Source: Formicarius rufipectus
Taxonomy: Eukaryota > Chordata > Aves > Passeriformes > Formicariidae
Direction of reading: 5' to 3'
NCBI GenBank assembly: GCA_013399695.1
Contig: VXAU01002073.1
Location: 108,328-172,327 of the forward strand
Length of the DNA stretch: 64,000 nt
Shown here: positions 34,904 through 47,600 of the stretch, in pieces
How positions within the stretch are numbered: position 1 is the first letter of the stretch
How the letters are laid out: each line of letters starts with the position of its first letter
Program-made: the position numbers and the translations under genes
The notes under the pieces: model-generated
The model's database searches: none
Told to the model about the DNA's origin: nothing
Seen by the model: only the letters and a program-made list of their open reading frames with translations

Positions 34904-37900
34904 AAGAGGGAGAAGGGAAACTTCCCCATATTTTTTAAGTGTGATCTGTTTTAATCTACTCTAAGGTAGTCAGAGCCACTCCAAACAAAGCAGGCAGAAA
35001 CATTTCTAATGAGAGAACAGTGATGGTTCACCTTTAGTTGGGAGCTAAAGCTTAGGAGGCTTTGTCAGATTTGTGAAACCACACACACACTCGGGTACAC
35101 ACACAGTCTCCCGGGGTTCCAAAGTGGGCATTTGAAACATGAACAGAACTTGTGACACCAGTGTCTGCTCAGCAGCAGCATCTGCCAGTAAAACAGACCA
35201 GTGAATCTGAACTTTCCATTTCACTGAACATGTCTTATTATCTATGATCTTATTTGTAGCATATTTGGCTTTATTTCCAGGAGAGTCATTAAAAAAGAAA
35301 AGGTTATAAGTGCTGACAGGCTCTCTGGGTTAATAGTGATCCTATTAGTACACATAACACTAAACAAATTAGGTTGCAAACTATGCTTCTATGTAGGAGG
35401 CTGTGCAATGCTGTTAATCTGTTTTATGTAGTGAATAGTGAAGGAAAATTAACTTCCACTGTCCTTATCATAAGACAGTTTTATTAATATCTCTCCATTA
35501 GTATGTTATCAAATACTAGTCATCTTCATAAGCAAGACACACAATTTACACATTCTGGTGGAATTCATTTACCATGCCAATCTATACTTTTCTTGCAACA
35601 TAAAAGGTAGAAAATAGACAAGGAAACTACATCAACATCAAAATTAAATTGAGGACTTTATCTGTCTAAAATAGGGGTTATTTTAGGAATTCTTAAGAAA
35701 AGATGAATTACTTTCATATTCCAAACTTATGACCACTTGTTTTACAGAAAATTGACATCTCTCTGTAGCTAAAATTTTCAGAACCTCTGCTAAATTTTTT
35801 TTTGCTGTTCTTTGGGAAGTAATTTCTGTTACTCATTTCAGTTAACCACAGCCTGGATGTTATTTCCAGTGGTTAGAGTCTTTGGAGTTTTGTTTCTGCA
35901 ACAGTTTTTATGAGGAAGTCCATTAGACCACTGTTACTTTGGTTTGAAAACATTCAATAATCATTCTTTTGTTTTCTGCATCTATCCTTCCTTGAAGGTC
36001 TGAATGCTTATTGACAGTGATACTGGCTGGGCAACAACAGCTGACAGAGTAAAGAGAAATTTTGCTTTACTCACAGCACTTTGCTACAAGAAGATCCTAA
36101 TTATTTTGTTTCAATAAAAATAGGAAACAGCAGTTCAAATCCTTGTGTCTGGATTTTGAACTGCTGCAGTCACCTGTAGGAAATTTGTGGCTTGGAGAAT
36201 GACAGTGGAGGAAGGTTACTAGCAAACACTAAGAGAAGTAGAACTAAAGGAGTTTTAGATTGAAGAGTGTGGTTACTGTTTTAACAATGAAAGGAAAGTA
36301 ACAGTTAGAAAACTTTTCCCCCGACATCTGCCGTGTTGCTAACACCTTATGGTCATTCTTCATGCTCGTCTTTTGACATTTGGCTCTTTACCATGGTTAT
36401 GCTGTCATTCTTTCCTGAATCTGCATAAGTCTGCCCAAGAGATCTGTTTTCATATAGTTTGAAGTAAGCACACACCTGAGATGCAGTTAATACTTCAAGT
36501 GCAAGTAATGAGCTTGAAAAACCTGCCTACGTATGTGCTGCGAAGGGACAATCAAGAGCTTGGCAGAGAGCTAAGATGATGCTCCTAGTTGTATTGAGGG
36601 TGTGGTATATGCTTAAAACTTCTAGGCCTCAGGAAGCTGCACCCCTGCGCAGAGACCCAATATGCTAAAATTTGGCAATGAAAGACTGAGTATGGCTTTT
36701 GATGCAGTGGTCAGTAATGGAAAAATCCCAGAAATAAAACAGTGAACAGGATAGTTGGACTGGTAAGAGAGATGGGACAGGGCTGAGTCATGCAATACAG
36801 GTACAGATTAAACCAGTTGTAAGAAGAAGAGTTTACTACAAGAAATCTGAATTGTAAGAAAAAACAATGAAAGGAAGGCATTATTATTTCAACAGTCGAA
36901 CACATTTCTGCAGGTCACAAAAACAGTGATGAGAGCTACACTTTTCCTGATTTCTGATCAATTTCAATTGTTCATATTCTCCTAACAAGGGAATTTAAAA
37001 GATTGTTCATGTAGTATTGGTACATGTGAAGTTCTTCTGTTGACGTTGATCCTCTAACAAGTATCTTGCAGCCTGGATAAGTATTCTATTCCGGCATTCC
37101 TTCTACAAGGAAGAAATTACACTGGCAATCCTATCTCCAATTTCTGTCCCACATAATCTTTGCTCAAAATGCTAATGCTCTTTGCTAATGAAGTTGACTT
37201 GCTAAACTTTTAATAGCTGTTAGAGTAAAAAATAGTCATAAGGTTCGAAAATATTGTACTGAAAAGTTTCTTTTGTTCCCATAACAACAGTTCAATCAAC
37301 TGCAGCATTGCTTCAATTGCATTAGTTACCAGGAACTATAACCAGATGCTTATTAGTGCCTTCCATTCATTAACAGACTTTAATTGCATTGATTCGGAAG
37401 CATCCTTCACACTTACATAACATTACTTACACCATCAGTTTAGATGTGCTGAAACATCACTTTTAAACAACACCAGCTGGTATATTTTAGCTCTACAAAG
37501 TGGCCAAAAAAAGTGAGTCTTCAATAACTAGTAAAATGATAGACAGACCCTTAGATTTTTCATGTTCCCAAGTGGCAGAGGTTGAAGTTTCAGGCTACAG
37601 ATGAAATATACATGATACATTCCTCAGCTAATTATTTGTCAGTATATTAATAAATCACACCAGTCCCTGCAAGGCTATCTAAATTTAGAAGGTTCATGAG
37701 ATGTAATACATAATTAATACCCTTAGATTGGATGGCTTAAAGGCAAGTGATTTCCTGATCTCATATGAAGTAGAGAACAATTTATCATTGTGGTCCAAGT
37801 CATGAATTGCCAGCATGCCTGCTTTTTGGGACCGTGTATAAATGTCTCTGTCATTTATTTTTGGGTCATGAGTAGAAAACAGAAAATACATAACAAGCAG

Positions 37901-39130
37901 AGCTAGATTTTTTAAGACACTGGCAGTCACACTTATGTATGTTGAAGGTATAAAATCCAGTAGGAGCACATATGGACAATGAATTGATGTTTGATCATAA
38001 TGATCAATGGGAGATTTCCCACTGATATCACAAGATTGTTTACAGGTCACAAATATATGTATGAAAATGCCTGCATGTAAAATTCCCCAGTAACTCATGC
38101 ATATGGCTTCATGTTCTCCAGTCTCTTTTTAAAATGTTCATCCATTGGATATTGGGAAGATGGTCCTCACAGTCTCCTTCTCTCATCCCTTTGTTCTGTG
38201 GCTTTCTATAGGATGTTTTCCCTGGTCTCATTCTCTCCTCTTCTGTATTTTATTTCTGCATGCCATTATTCAAGTGAGAGCAACCACAGGGTACAGAATT
38301 CATTTTTCCCCAGATGAAAAGAAAATCAGTTCTTGTATAATGATTGTTTGCTAAATCTTGCTAAACTGACACACTACAATGGCATTCACGGATCTGGCAA
38401 GCTTTCTACAGACAGGACTGCATACAAACACACAGAGATTGACAGGAGATAACAGTGTCTTTGTATATCTCTCTTCCACCTTCCCACCATCCACCAAAGC
38501 CAGGCTGTATTTCTGAGAAAAAATTGCCAACCAATACTAATTAAGTTCTACAATAATGCTTCTGCTTTGTTCTCTGGACATTAATTATCCTATCTGAATA
38601 GAAAATTACCTGATGAGGAAAACATCCCCTCAATATCAGGCTGCCAAACTAGAGTTCCTTCATCTCCTTCAGATCTTCTCCAGTATCTTGTTGACCACGG
38701 CAGGCAGCAAAACAATGCAGTCTTTCCCACTGTGGAGATAAAAAGCAAACCCTGAAGTTACTTCTCCCCACCTCCTTGACCAAGTCTTAGCCATGATTTA
38801 TATACTCTACTAACACCTCAGAGCACATGGCTTAACATCATCTGAAATTCAGTGGTTATAGCAGACTCTGGACCTCTGACTACGACAGGGATGACCATGA
38901 AACCCACTCCACTCAGAAAAGGCAGAGTACAAGCATCAAAGGTAGAGGACATAATAATCAGAGGTATAAAAAAAGTTATTAAATTTCTTATCATATAGTA
39001 AGAGAGGAGAACAACTGTAGCTCAGGGAAGAGTTAAAAAAAAAAAAAAATTAAAAAAAAAAAGCCAGCTAATGGCTTCATATTTACAAGTGTTGAAAAAC
39101 CAACTTTTGACATGAATTAAAATGAAATAG
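34904..39130. other. Non-coding sequence with possible conserved elements
   Basis: No gene was found. An AC microsatellite lies near 35083-35094. The subregion 37100-37460 has repeated homeodomain-like words: tgctaatg at 37170 and 37183, and aattgcatt at 37315 and 37382. It may be a conserved enhancer, which is inference only. A 134-codon open frame on the minus strand (37694-38098) is the longest clean frame in the window, but its length is expected by chance in 64 kb of AT-rich DNA and no domain is recognisable. A-rich runs lie at 39037-39062. Confidence 0.5.
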
Positions 39131-39233
39131 TGTCCTGGTTTTAGTAGCCAAGTTCAGTTTGTCACTGTGTGAGTGTGTATTCTAAAGCCTCTATGCCATT
39201 TTTTCCCATGAACTGCTCACAATGGCACATTAG
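39131..39233 (+). mobile_element. Possible LTR 5' end running into an assembly gap
   Basis: The sequence starts TGTCCTGGTTTT, the typical opening of several avian ERV LTRs and similar to the start of the LTR at 39892. The next 90 bases do not allow a family call, and the rest is hidden in the 300-base gap. No LTR end is visible on the far side of the gap. Confidence 0.35.
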
Positions 39234-39533
39234 NNNNNNNNNNNNNNNNNNNNNNNNNNNNNNNNNNNNNNNNNNNNNNNNNNNNNNNNNNNNNNNNNNN
39301 NNNNNNNNNNNNNNNNNNNNNNNNNNNNNNNNNNNNNNNNNNNNNNNNNNNNNNNNNNNNNNNNNNNNNNNNNNNNNNNNNNNNNNNNNNNNNNNNNNNN
39401 NNNNNNNNNNNNNNNNNNNNNNNNNNNNNNNNNNNNNNNNNNNNNNNNNNNNNNNNNNNNNNNNNNNNNNNNNNNNNNNNNNNNNNNNNNNNNNNNNNNN
39501 NNNNNNNNNNNNNNNNNNNNNNNNNNNNNNNNN
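39234..39533. other. Assembly gap (300 N)
   Basis: A run of exactly 300 N, followed by a short TA repeat. Reading frames crossing it on either strand are artefacts. It lies between a possible LTR start and a solo LTR, so unassembled repeat sequence is a likely cause. Confidence 0.99.
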
Positions 39534-39891
39534 ATATATATAAATTATAGCTAGGAACTGTTATCCTTCCATTTATCATATCTTAATTAAAATTTGTTTT
39601 GAAATTGAAAGAGATTTGTCCCTCTGTTTTAGCAATAAATTTTTCTAAGCTCTCTAAACTTAGACAAATAGAATAAACTTTCAAGCTACCAAATTCCTCA
39701 AAGTATTTCCCAAAATCTTCCTTCTGCAACTAAACATATCTTTGCAACTGCAATTTAGACCACCTCTTAACTGTGCAGATACTCAGACAATATACAATAC
39801 AGCAGCAACAGAAAGGAAGCTCACCTAGATAAAATCCTGTTTCAGTCAGATGTTCAGCTTTAGTATGAATCTTATCTTTGACTTGACCTGA
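39534..39891. other. AT-rich spacer
   Basis: No gene was found. The last five bases (cctga, 39887-39891) are the left target-site duplication of the following LTR. Confidence 0.5.
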
Positions 39892-40420
39892 TGTCTTGGT
39901 ATCATTTGGGATAGAGTTTGTTTTCTTCTTAGGAAGTGGTGCTGTGTTGTGTTTAGGATTTAGTATGAGAATGATGCTGACAACATAGTGATGCTTTGAG
40001 TGCTGCTCAGTAGCCAAGGACTAAAGTCAAGGACTTTCCAGTGTCATGATCTGTTGATGAAGAAGTACTCAAGAAGCTGTGGGGGAGGACAGCTGAGATA
40101 GGATATCCAAATTGGCCAAGCAGATATTCCATTCTGTAGAACATCATGCTAAGTATATGAATTGAGGGAGGTTGGTTGTGAGCCAGAAATGACAGGATTT
40201 GGTTATTGGGTGGTGAACAACTGTATTGTGCATCACTTGGGGTTTATTTCTGGGTTTTAGTCCACTTTCTCTCTCATTTACTTTACAATTATTATTATTA
40301 TATGTATTATAATATTTTAATTTGTTTCAATTATTAAGCCATTCTTATCTTAACCCAGTGAGGGGGAGGTGAGTAGGGTAGGCATGGCACTTGATTGCCA
40401 GCTGGAGTTAAGCCATGACA
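39892..40420 (+). mobile_element. Solo LTR of an avian ERV with 5-bp target-site duplication
   Basis: The 529-bp unit runs from TGTCTTGG to GCCATGACA. It follows a widespread avian LTR along its whole length: 'tgggatagagtttgttttct', 'tttagtatgagaatgatgct', 'gtcaaggactttcca', a TATA-like site at 40154, 'attgtattgtgcatcacttg', a TTATTATTA stretch, and a final 'ctggagttaagccatgaca'. It is flanked on both sides by cctga (39887-39891 and 40421-40425), a perfect 5-bp duplication; counting one more shared base gives acctga. No internal retroviral sequence remains. An intact AATAAA is not seen, so polyadenylation capacity has probably decayed. Divergence suggests an old insertion. Confidence 0.92.
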
Positions 40421-43400
40421 CCTGATTTTAGCAGCTTTTTCCTTGGCTTAAACATCTACAAATTGACTCCACAAATATTTATAGGTTGTGCTGATCAGAA
40501 AAAAATCTTATTGCTGTGGGTTTTTTTGCTGGCTCCCCTACTGTCTATATCAGCAAGTCCAAAATATGGGTAAGACCCCTCATATTTTAAGTAGGAAGAA
40601 GAAAATGTTGTCATGCTACCTCCTTGCTGTATTTGCTTTGAAACAGCTTTTGCCCTATATGTACAAAATGACATTAATCTTTTTATCACCTCCTCTCTGT
40701 TTTCTTCAATACCTGTTTGTTTCAGGACTTCAAATACTCTTTAGCAAAATTAATGGTGACTTCACTGTTGTCTCTAACTCACAAAGTGATGTTTGCTGAA
40801 TGCACAGGCAAATACTACAAAGGGAAATGTTGGCATTCTGTGTCAAAGATGACATCTTCAGTATCTCTGCTTAGTATCTTATCTTGCTAGTGCCATGGGA
40901 AACAAATTTCTCATCCTGCCTCTCTTCCTATACATTTCAAAAAGGACCTTTTTTTTCTTTCATGCAACTGATGCTGGAATTATGAGAGGATTTTCTGTAA
41001 TTCAGTGCTGGTTTTCATCTGTATTTTCAGAAGACTTTCTTTCTATAATCTCTATTTCTAGCATTGTCACTTTGCAAATAATTTTCTTATTTGTCACATT
41101 TATTTGGGATTATTATAACAAATAGAATTATTAATTTACAGTCATATTTTTATTTGATTAATTGTAATGTAAAAAGTTAGCAGTGCAATTCTAAGAAAAA
41201 CTTATTTGAATTGATTATTTGCTGCTGCAATGATATAATAAATGGTTATGTGATTCGTACATCTACCATACACGAAATAAATATTGAAATACATTTTATA
41301 AAGTTATTTAATCTGTAGTATGTAAATGGTATAAAATTCTCTCTACTCTCAAGGCCAGAAATGTTTTTCTTGCTACTGGAAGATTTGGCATCAGTGTCAT
41401 ATTCTTTGGTCCAAATTTTTCTTGAACATAAAAGTCCTTGAAAACTGATAAAATAATAAAATTATTTCTGAAATAGTTATCACATGTTCTAAAGTACTGA
41501 ATTTAATTTTTGTCAGTGTTCTATTCTTTAACTCTGGAGAGTTTACTACAGAACTACCAGAATGCTGAGAAACTAGCTACTCAATAATACTTTCAGAGAC
41601 ATATCTTTAGAGATATCAGCACATAAATGTGGAATGTTTTATAATTATGAAAGCAGGGTACCTGATGTTGCTGGGCTGAGTTCTTTGATGTCTCTTCCTC
41701 TTTTTGGTTGAAGGCTAAGATCAGACTCTTAAAAAGTTCCAGTTTAGACTCATGAGTAAAACAAAATGTTTGTTGTGTTAATTAGTTGAAAAGAGGAAGA
41801 TTTATTTTAAAAGAAACTGATGGTTAACACAGTGAGTAGAGGGCAAGAATAAGAGGATGGGAAATAAAAATAATGTGAAAGAAAGGGTAATAGATTAAGA
41901 TATTTTGTTTTAGGTTTTAGCACTAAGGCAAAGCATGCTGATGTTTTTAAATTGTTGGAGTGTCGTCTTGTTTTCATTTTGGCTTACAGTACTGCTTAGT
42001 AGCATTCAAACCAGAATTGAAATGCATGTATTCTTTAAAAACACTATTTTCTGTATCCAGAATAGACCTCCAACCAAGCAAGAACCTCAATCACAGAGGA
42101 GATAATGCATCATAGAAATGCAATTCATACAAAGAACAAGTTCATAGGCAAAAATGAGATTATCTTTCATTCAAGCTTTATAACCTCTGAATAACAAGTG
42201 CTGCTTCAAATTTGCTGTTTTGTATGTCCAGCGAGGTACAATAGTTTAGGTTAACAAAAAATGGTCTGAAATAAAATATTTCTATAATTTTTTCTACATA
42301 AAATTTGAAAGAAAATTGCCTTATAAAAAACATGCCACCTTGTAAACTCCTGTTCTTTTTGCTGAAAAAATCAATGTGAAAGAACATTTAAAATAAGTTA
42401 TAGAGTTCTTTTTTTAAGATACAGTTTAAAAAGATATAACGTTTTTTATTCACATTGTGCTAAAAGTCACAATTATACCACAAGGCAGTATTACTCCTAA
42501 GACAGATCATATCTTGTGTAAATGTCACATCTCACTCCAACCATGTGGTGTCTGCACTCTGAAGCAAGGTAGGGCCATACCAGTAAAATATTCATATATT
42601 TAAAGTTTTACTTTTAGCATATGCTTTTTTTGGCATATAGTGGTTTTTCATAAAATACAGTAATTACACTAGAAAGAATCAATAACATTCATAAGTTGGA
42701 GAACACTTGCTTCTGTTCTTCATGGGTAGAAACTGACAAACATTACTAACAAAGAATGAAGAAAATTTTCATTTGGGGGGCTTGTAATTCCAGTAACAAT
42801 GGACCAAAGGACAGGGTGCCTGCACTAAAGAACACTGCAACTTCAGGAATGGCAAAGGGAATTCTATCTCCTACTCCATAAGGTAAAGGTCAGGCAATCA
42901 ATCAAAATGCTTCCTGCAAAACCTGGTTAAAGACTACATAAAATACTTTGAGTATTTTTAAGAAGATTTGAAACCTGGGAGAATGTAATTTTTTTATTTT
43001 TTTTCTTTTAATGTCTCCTTTCTTGGTATGACTATTTTGTGATCCTGAGCTATCAATTTACTGAATTTTCAGTCTTGAATAGGGATTAAAGGATAATAAA
43101 CTATTCAACATAATCACCTCATTCAAGGACCAGATTTGGATTTTGTGTGCAGCATGCTAAGAGCCAGAGCCCTACACTGACCTGGTCCAGTGTCCTTCAT
43201 CGTATCGCTCAGTTTCATGCAGGACTGAGAAAAGAAGATAATCACAAGTGTTTCACAATGACAGTCATACAATATATTTTAAGTTACAGTTGTAGTAAAA
43301 ATGGGTATTTCCTTCTCTTTAGGTCACTCCATAACTTTCTGATGGTGAAATCATATTCTGGGTTTGACATAGAACAGCTAAGCCACTTAGAGAAATACAG

Positions 43401-46400
43401 TACAACTGCCTGTGAATTTATAGTTGTAAAACTCTTGCATTAAAGAAACAATTATGGTTTTTTAATTCAATTTATTATTGAAAATGTGTGTGCTTTTTTT
43501 TTTAATTATTTTTTCTCTTTTTTAATCTATAGTTTCAGAATCATAATCAATAACAAATGCCTGCCCGGAAAATAAATCCCATCATTGCCAGAATTTTTGG
43601 AGGAAGAAAAAACTTGCACAGATATTTTGCTTAGTTTTGTCTTGCTTTCGCTAATCTGAAATCAATAACCTATTTGGATCCTGAGCCAAAATTAAGATGC
43701 ACTCACCAAGAGTAAGACTGGTGGCCCTCATGTGAAACACAATTTCCGTTTCCTGAAAAGAATGAGAGGGAGAGACAGGAGACTTTTACAGCTCTTACAC
43801 ACCCAAACAGCTAATAGGGATCTGTGAGGATCACATCTTTCACATCACATCACAACTTTCATCACGTTGGTATACATATAACTGTGGTTCACAGGCTGCT
43901 GTGAAGGCTCCCCACAGAGGCTCTCTGCATTCAGTTCCTTGAGTCTGTGTGCACAGCTGCACCCCCTGGCTGCTGCCCACCTCTTCAGTGAGAAAAGCAA
44001 AACTCACATTTCAACAAAAAAAAACTTTACTTTGTCAGACAACTGGAGCATGTCACCAGAAGCAAGTCAAAACGCATGAGATGATTCCAGGGGACCTCAT
44101 ACCATTTACAGGCACAAGAATTTTTTCCAAATATTTGGACTAATGTAGCTAAAAATGATAACCATAATGACAGTTGCTTGACAACTTTACTGCAACTAGG
44201 CTTTTCTGCATCCATATTTTTATTGTGACTGATAGAACAATACACTAAAAAATCAATTTCTCAATGCCCTCAAGTGATAGCAGGTAGTAGTTTCCTCATT
44301 TTGCTGTGAAAGAGAAGGGTACATCAAGGAATTTGCTGCATTTCATTAAAAAAAACCAAAAAAACCCCACAGTAGCATGACCATAAACCAAAACCCTCAC
44401 TGCTTGTCTACCAATCTGAAATGACTGCTTTAAAATTTTATATTTTGTTAATGACAACCAACATAGCAGCTCTTCATCCCTATCAGAAGGATTCCAGGTA
44501 AAACCATCCCACAGAAACAACAGTACTTGCTTACTAAACAAGAAAATGTTGTGCTTGTCTTCATTTCCTATTTCTCTATATTCTTAAAACCTCATCAGAA
44601 GCCACATTAATTTTTCTCAAATAAATACATCAGAGCTAGGCAATGAAGTCTTCCCATCAGAAGAACCAAGATATGCAATATTAGGAAAATACTCTATGAA
44701 ATATTTCAATGGTCATAGTTTAAGAATTCGAAATAATCAAGCTTTTCATTATTGCTGGATTTAAGTAAAACTATTGTGCATTCATAGTTTTCTATCCAAA
44801 AAAAACCTGCTAATAAAACTGCTAATAAAACTGATGCCTTAGGACAATATCAGAGCTAGTTCCATCTGAGAAACAACATAATCTGTTTAATCCAGTACTG
44901 AAAACAATCTTTCAGATGGCTTAGAATACAAACAGATAAACTTTAGACCTGATTCAGATGTGGGTCATATCTATATGAAGTGCCATGTAAGTTTGTCATC
45001 CTAGAAATTATGATATAGACATATTCTTTCTGAGGTGTGTTGTCCATCCTCTTACATCTTTTCTCAGAATTCTAATTCTTCCTAAACTCTCTAATTTTCC
45101 TCCCCGCTAGTTTCTAAATTTCTCCAAGTAAATGGTACATATGGTACATTCTTTCTTATCACATCAGAGTTCATACACTTTTTCAGCTAACATTCTTTGC
45201 TTCAGGCAGAAAATGCTGTGCCCTTCCTGCCATCTGCAACCTTTGAAACACATGGATGCTTGCGCATGCCTGCAATGAAGCAGGCATAAGCTATAAACAG
45301 GATCATATGCAGACACCTTCAACAAATTAACCAGATATACTGAGGCCAAAATTACACAGTCAAGTATTTAGTGGGACATAAATCTCTGTCCGTACAATGA
45401 AAATTAAAGTTGAGTACTCTTTTAAAATGTATTCAGAATAAATCTGAAAGCTGAAAACCAGTAAATGAATCCTCAGTGTGTCATTAGAAATGAAGACTCG
45501 AAAACTTACAAACATATGTAGTGTTATCAGGGCCATTCAACATAGTCAGTTCAATCCGTTTAGGGTTATATCTTCATACTGTCTTCCTTTTTGCTGCCCG
45601 CTGTGCTTGGGCAAATCCTTTCTTTAGGATTGCAAAACACTGTCATTCTGATAAATGATAAGTATTGTCAGTGCTAAGCCCATCCTGGTAGTTAGTATGT
45701 GCGCATAAATCCTAGAAACAGGTCTTCCCCTCTCATGGGTTTTTTTTGTTTGGTTGGTTTTGAGGTTTTTTTGTGTGTGTTTCATAAATTATAAATTTTA
45801 GATACCCATTTTAACTTGCATTTTTTGTTAACTGTCAGGAGGATGTGATCACATATGTAGACATTCTGCTACCAGGGCATGCAGGAATTGAATTATCTCT
45901 ATATTCATACTAAGCAGTTGTGCACTTCTATATTGCAAACCCATTATTTGAATAACAAATTTCAGTTATAGGAATACCTTGAACAAGTTGTCATCCTTAT
46001 TTTCTGATGAGCTGTTATTTCCCATAGTTCAATTTCATGTAATGATACTTAATGTAACCCAAGTACTATAAAACTAGCTTTTTTTGATTGATTCCCACTA
46101 GTAATTGAAATAGCAACCATTTAGTTTAAAAATGAGAATTTTAAGTTCATTATCTGTCACCTGCAGAATAAGTATGGATAATTTAGTTCTACCCATAACT
46201 CACTCCTTGAACAACTCTCATTTGTATTATGAGAGACCATGAGAACCATATGCTCCACTTTTATTTAGACTTTGATATAAAATACCTTATTTCTGGCATA
46301 ATCTGTTATAGCCTCTCTAGAAATGAGGTCCTCTTTTCTTTTCATGTGACTTAATATCTGCATGGGAAAAATTATTGTTCAGATCAATATTTGCTGAGTA

Positions 46401-46751
46401 GCATCATGAAGCTAGGCTGCTTACAGAATTTTTGTTGTTTAAAACATTTCATGATCCTAATGTTGCTAATCCATGTGTACAAGAATAGATGGATATGAGT
46501 GCCTGCCTATGGAGTTCAGTAGCTTTCAATAATATTAGGTCCACTGACTTTATGGATACCAAAGCAGATTATAACATCCACTGAAGTAAGTAGACATATA
46601 AAGTCCACCATGCAGAGAGAGAATGTCAGGCTCTGAAAGACAGGAAGACAACCATTTCTCATGTCAGAAGCCGTGTCAGAACGAACAAACCAGAGCTCAG
46701 GTGTCTGGAATTTCCTTTTTATGCATTTAATCTTGATATAATAAAATCCTA
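40421..46751. other. Long AT-rich non-coding sequence
   Basis: No gene or recognised repeat family was found. Minor items are a 12-base tandem duplication (ctgctaataaaa) near 44807-44830, a hairpin at 45259-45291, and a G/T stretch at 45739-45781. Frames of 98-103 codons at 40488-40799 and 43147-43443 have no recognisable domain or codon signature and are likely chance. Confidence 0.55.
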
Positions 46752-47327
46752 TGGAATCACAGAATGACTGGGGTTAGGAGAAACCTCTGGAGATCATCTG
46801 GTACAACCTCTCTGATAAAGCAGGTTCACCAGAGCAGGTTGCACAGGATGATGTTCAGGTGTGTTTTGAATCTTTCCAGAGAAGATTCCACAGCTTCCCT
46901 GAGCAGCCAGTTCCAGTGCCCTATCACCCTCACAAATGAGAAGTCTATCCTCACATTCAGGTGGAACGTTTTCTGTTTCAATTTGTTCCTGTTGCCCTTT
47001 GCCTTGTGGCTGGTCACCACTGAAAAGGGACTGGTCCAATCCTCCTGACATCTGCCCTTAAAATATTTGTATGCATTATTTCCCCCTTTAGTCATCTTTT
47101 CTCCAGGCTAAACAGGTCCATTTCTCTTAGCCTTTTCTCATAAAAGAGAAGCTCCATTCCCATCATTATCTTCACAACACTCTTCTGGACCGTCTCCAAT
47201 AGTTCCTTGTATTTCTTGTACTGGGAAGCCCATAACTGGACACAGTGCTACAGATCCAGCCTCACTAGAGCACACTGCTGGCTCATGACACCCCCAGGTC
47301 TTTCTCTGCAGAGCTTCTTGAGGGGTC
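46752..47327 (-). mobile_element. CR1 LINE, 5'-truncated 3' end
   Basis: Read on the plus strand this begins with the CR1 terminal tail (ggaatcacagaatg) and then shows the complement of the 3' untranslated region and ORF2 end in order. Legible steps include 'ggagatcatctggtacaacc', 'caccagagcaggttgcacag', 'ccactgaaaagggactgg', 'ctccaggctaaacaggtcc', 'cttctggaccgtctccaa' and 'acactgctggctcatgac'. It stops near 'aggtctttctctgcagagc', after a small deletion. Length is about 575 bp, against more than 4 kb for a full CR1, the usual 5' truncation. Frames within it are broken. Confidence 0.94.
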
Positions 47328-47497
47328 AAAACTGAAATATGAAGAAATTTTCTTGCCCAAATTTAAATACACATTAAATGCTGCAGTGTGGGAGAACTCA
47401 ATTTTACCTTTCTTACCAATCACAGAATTGTTTCTTTGCAGGATGTATGTATAGAGTTGTTATATGTAACTTTTATTTCAAATTCTTGTAGTATCAG

Positions 47498-47600
47498 GTT
47501 TTCAAGACCTAACTGAACAGCGACATAAGCAACCAGGTTTAATCCGAGCTGGCTCTTTTGTAAACAGAAGGTTGGACTGGAGACCTCTTCCAACTGGTAT
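47498..47600 (+). mobile_element. CR1 LINE, short 3' end fragment
   Basis: The text 'ttcaagacctaactgaacag' followed by 'agaaggttggactggagacc' and 'tcttccaactggt' matches the last roughly 100 bases of a plus-strand CR1 (3' untranslated region). The octamer tail itself is not clear. It lies 170 bases from the 5' side of the minus-strand CR1, so the two are separate insertions in opposite orientation. Confidence 0.75.

Noticed and set aside
37694..38098. 134-codon open frame on the minus strand
   Set aside because: It is the longest clean frame, but about one of this length is expected by chance on both strands of 64 kb. No domain, splice context or codon bias was seen.
39169..39579. Frames of 120-124 codons on both strands
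   Set aside because: They consist mostly of the N gap.
40488..40799. 103-codon frame shortly after the solo LTR, possibly LTR-driven
   Set aside because: Hydrophobic composition follows from T-rich DNA, and no retroviral or host domain is visible.
43147..43443. 98-codon frame on the plus strand
   Set aside because: No domain, no exon-like borders, and a length expected by chance.
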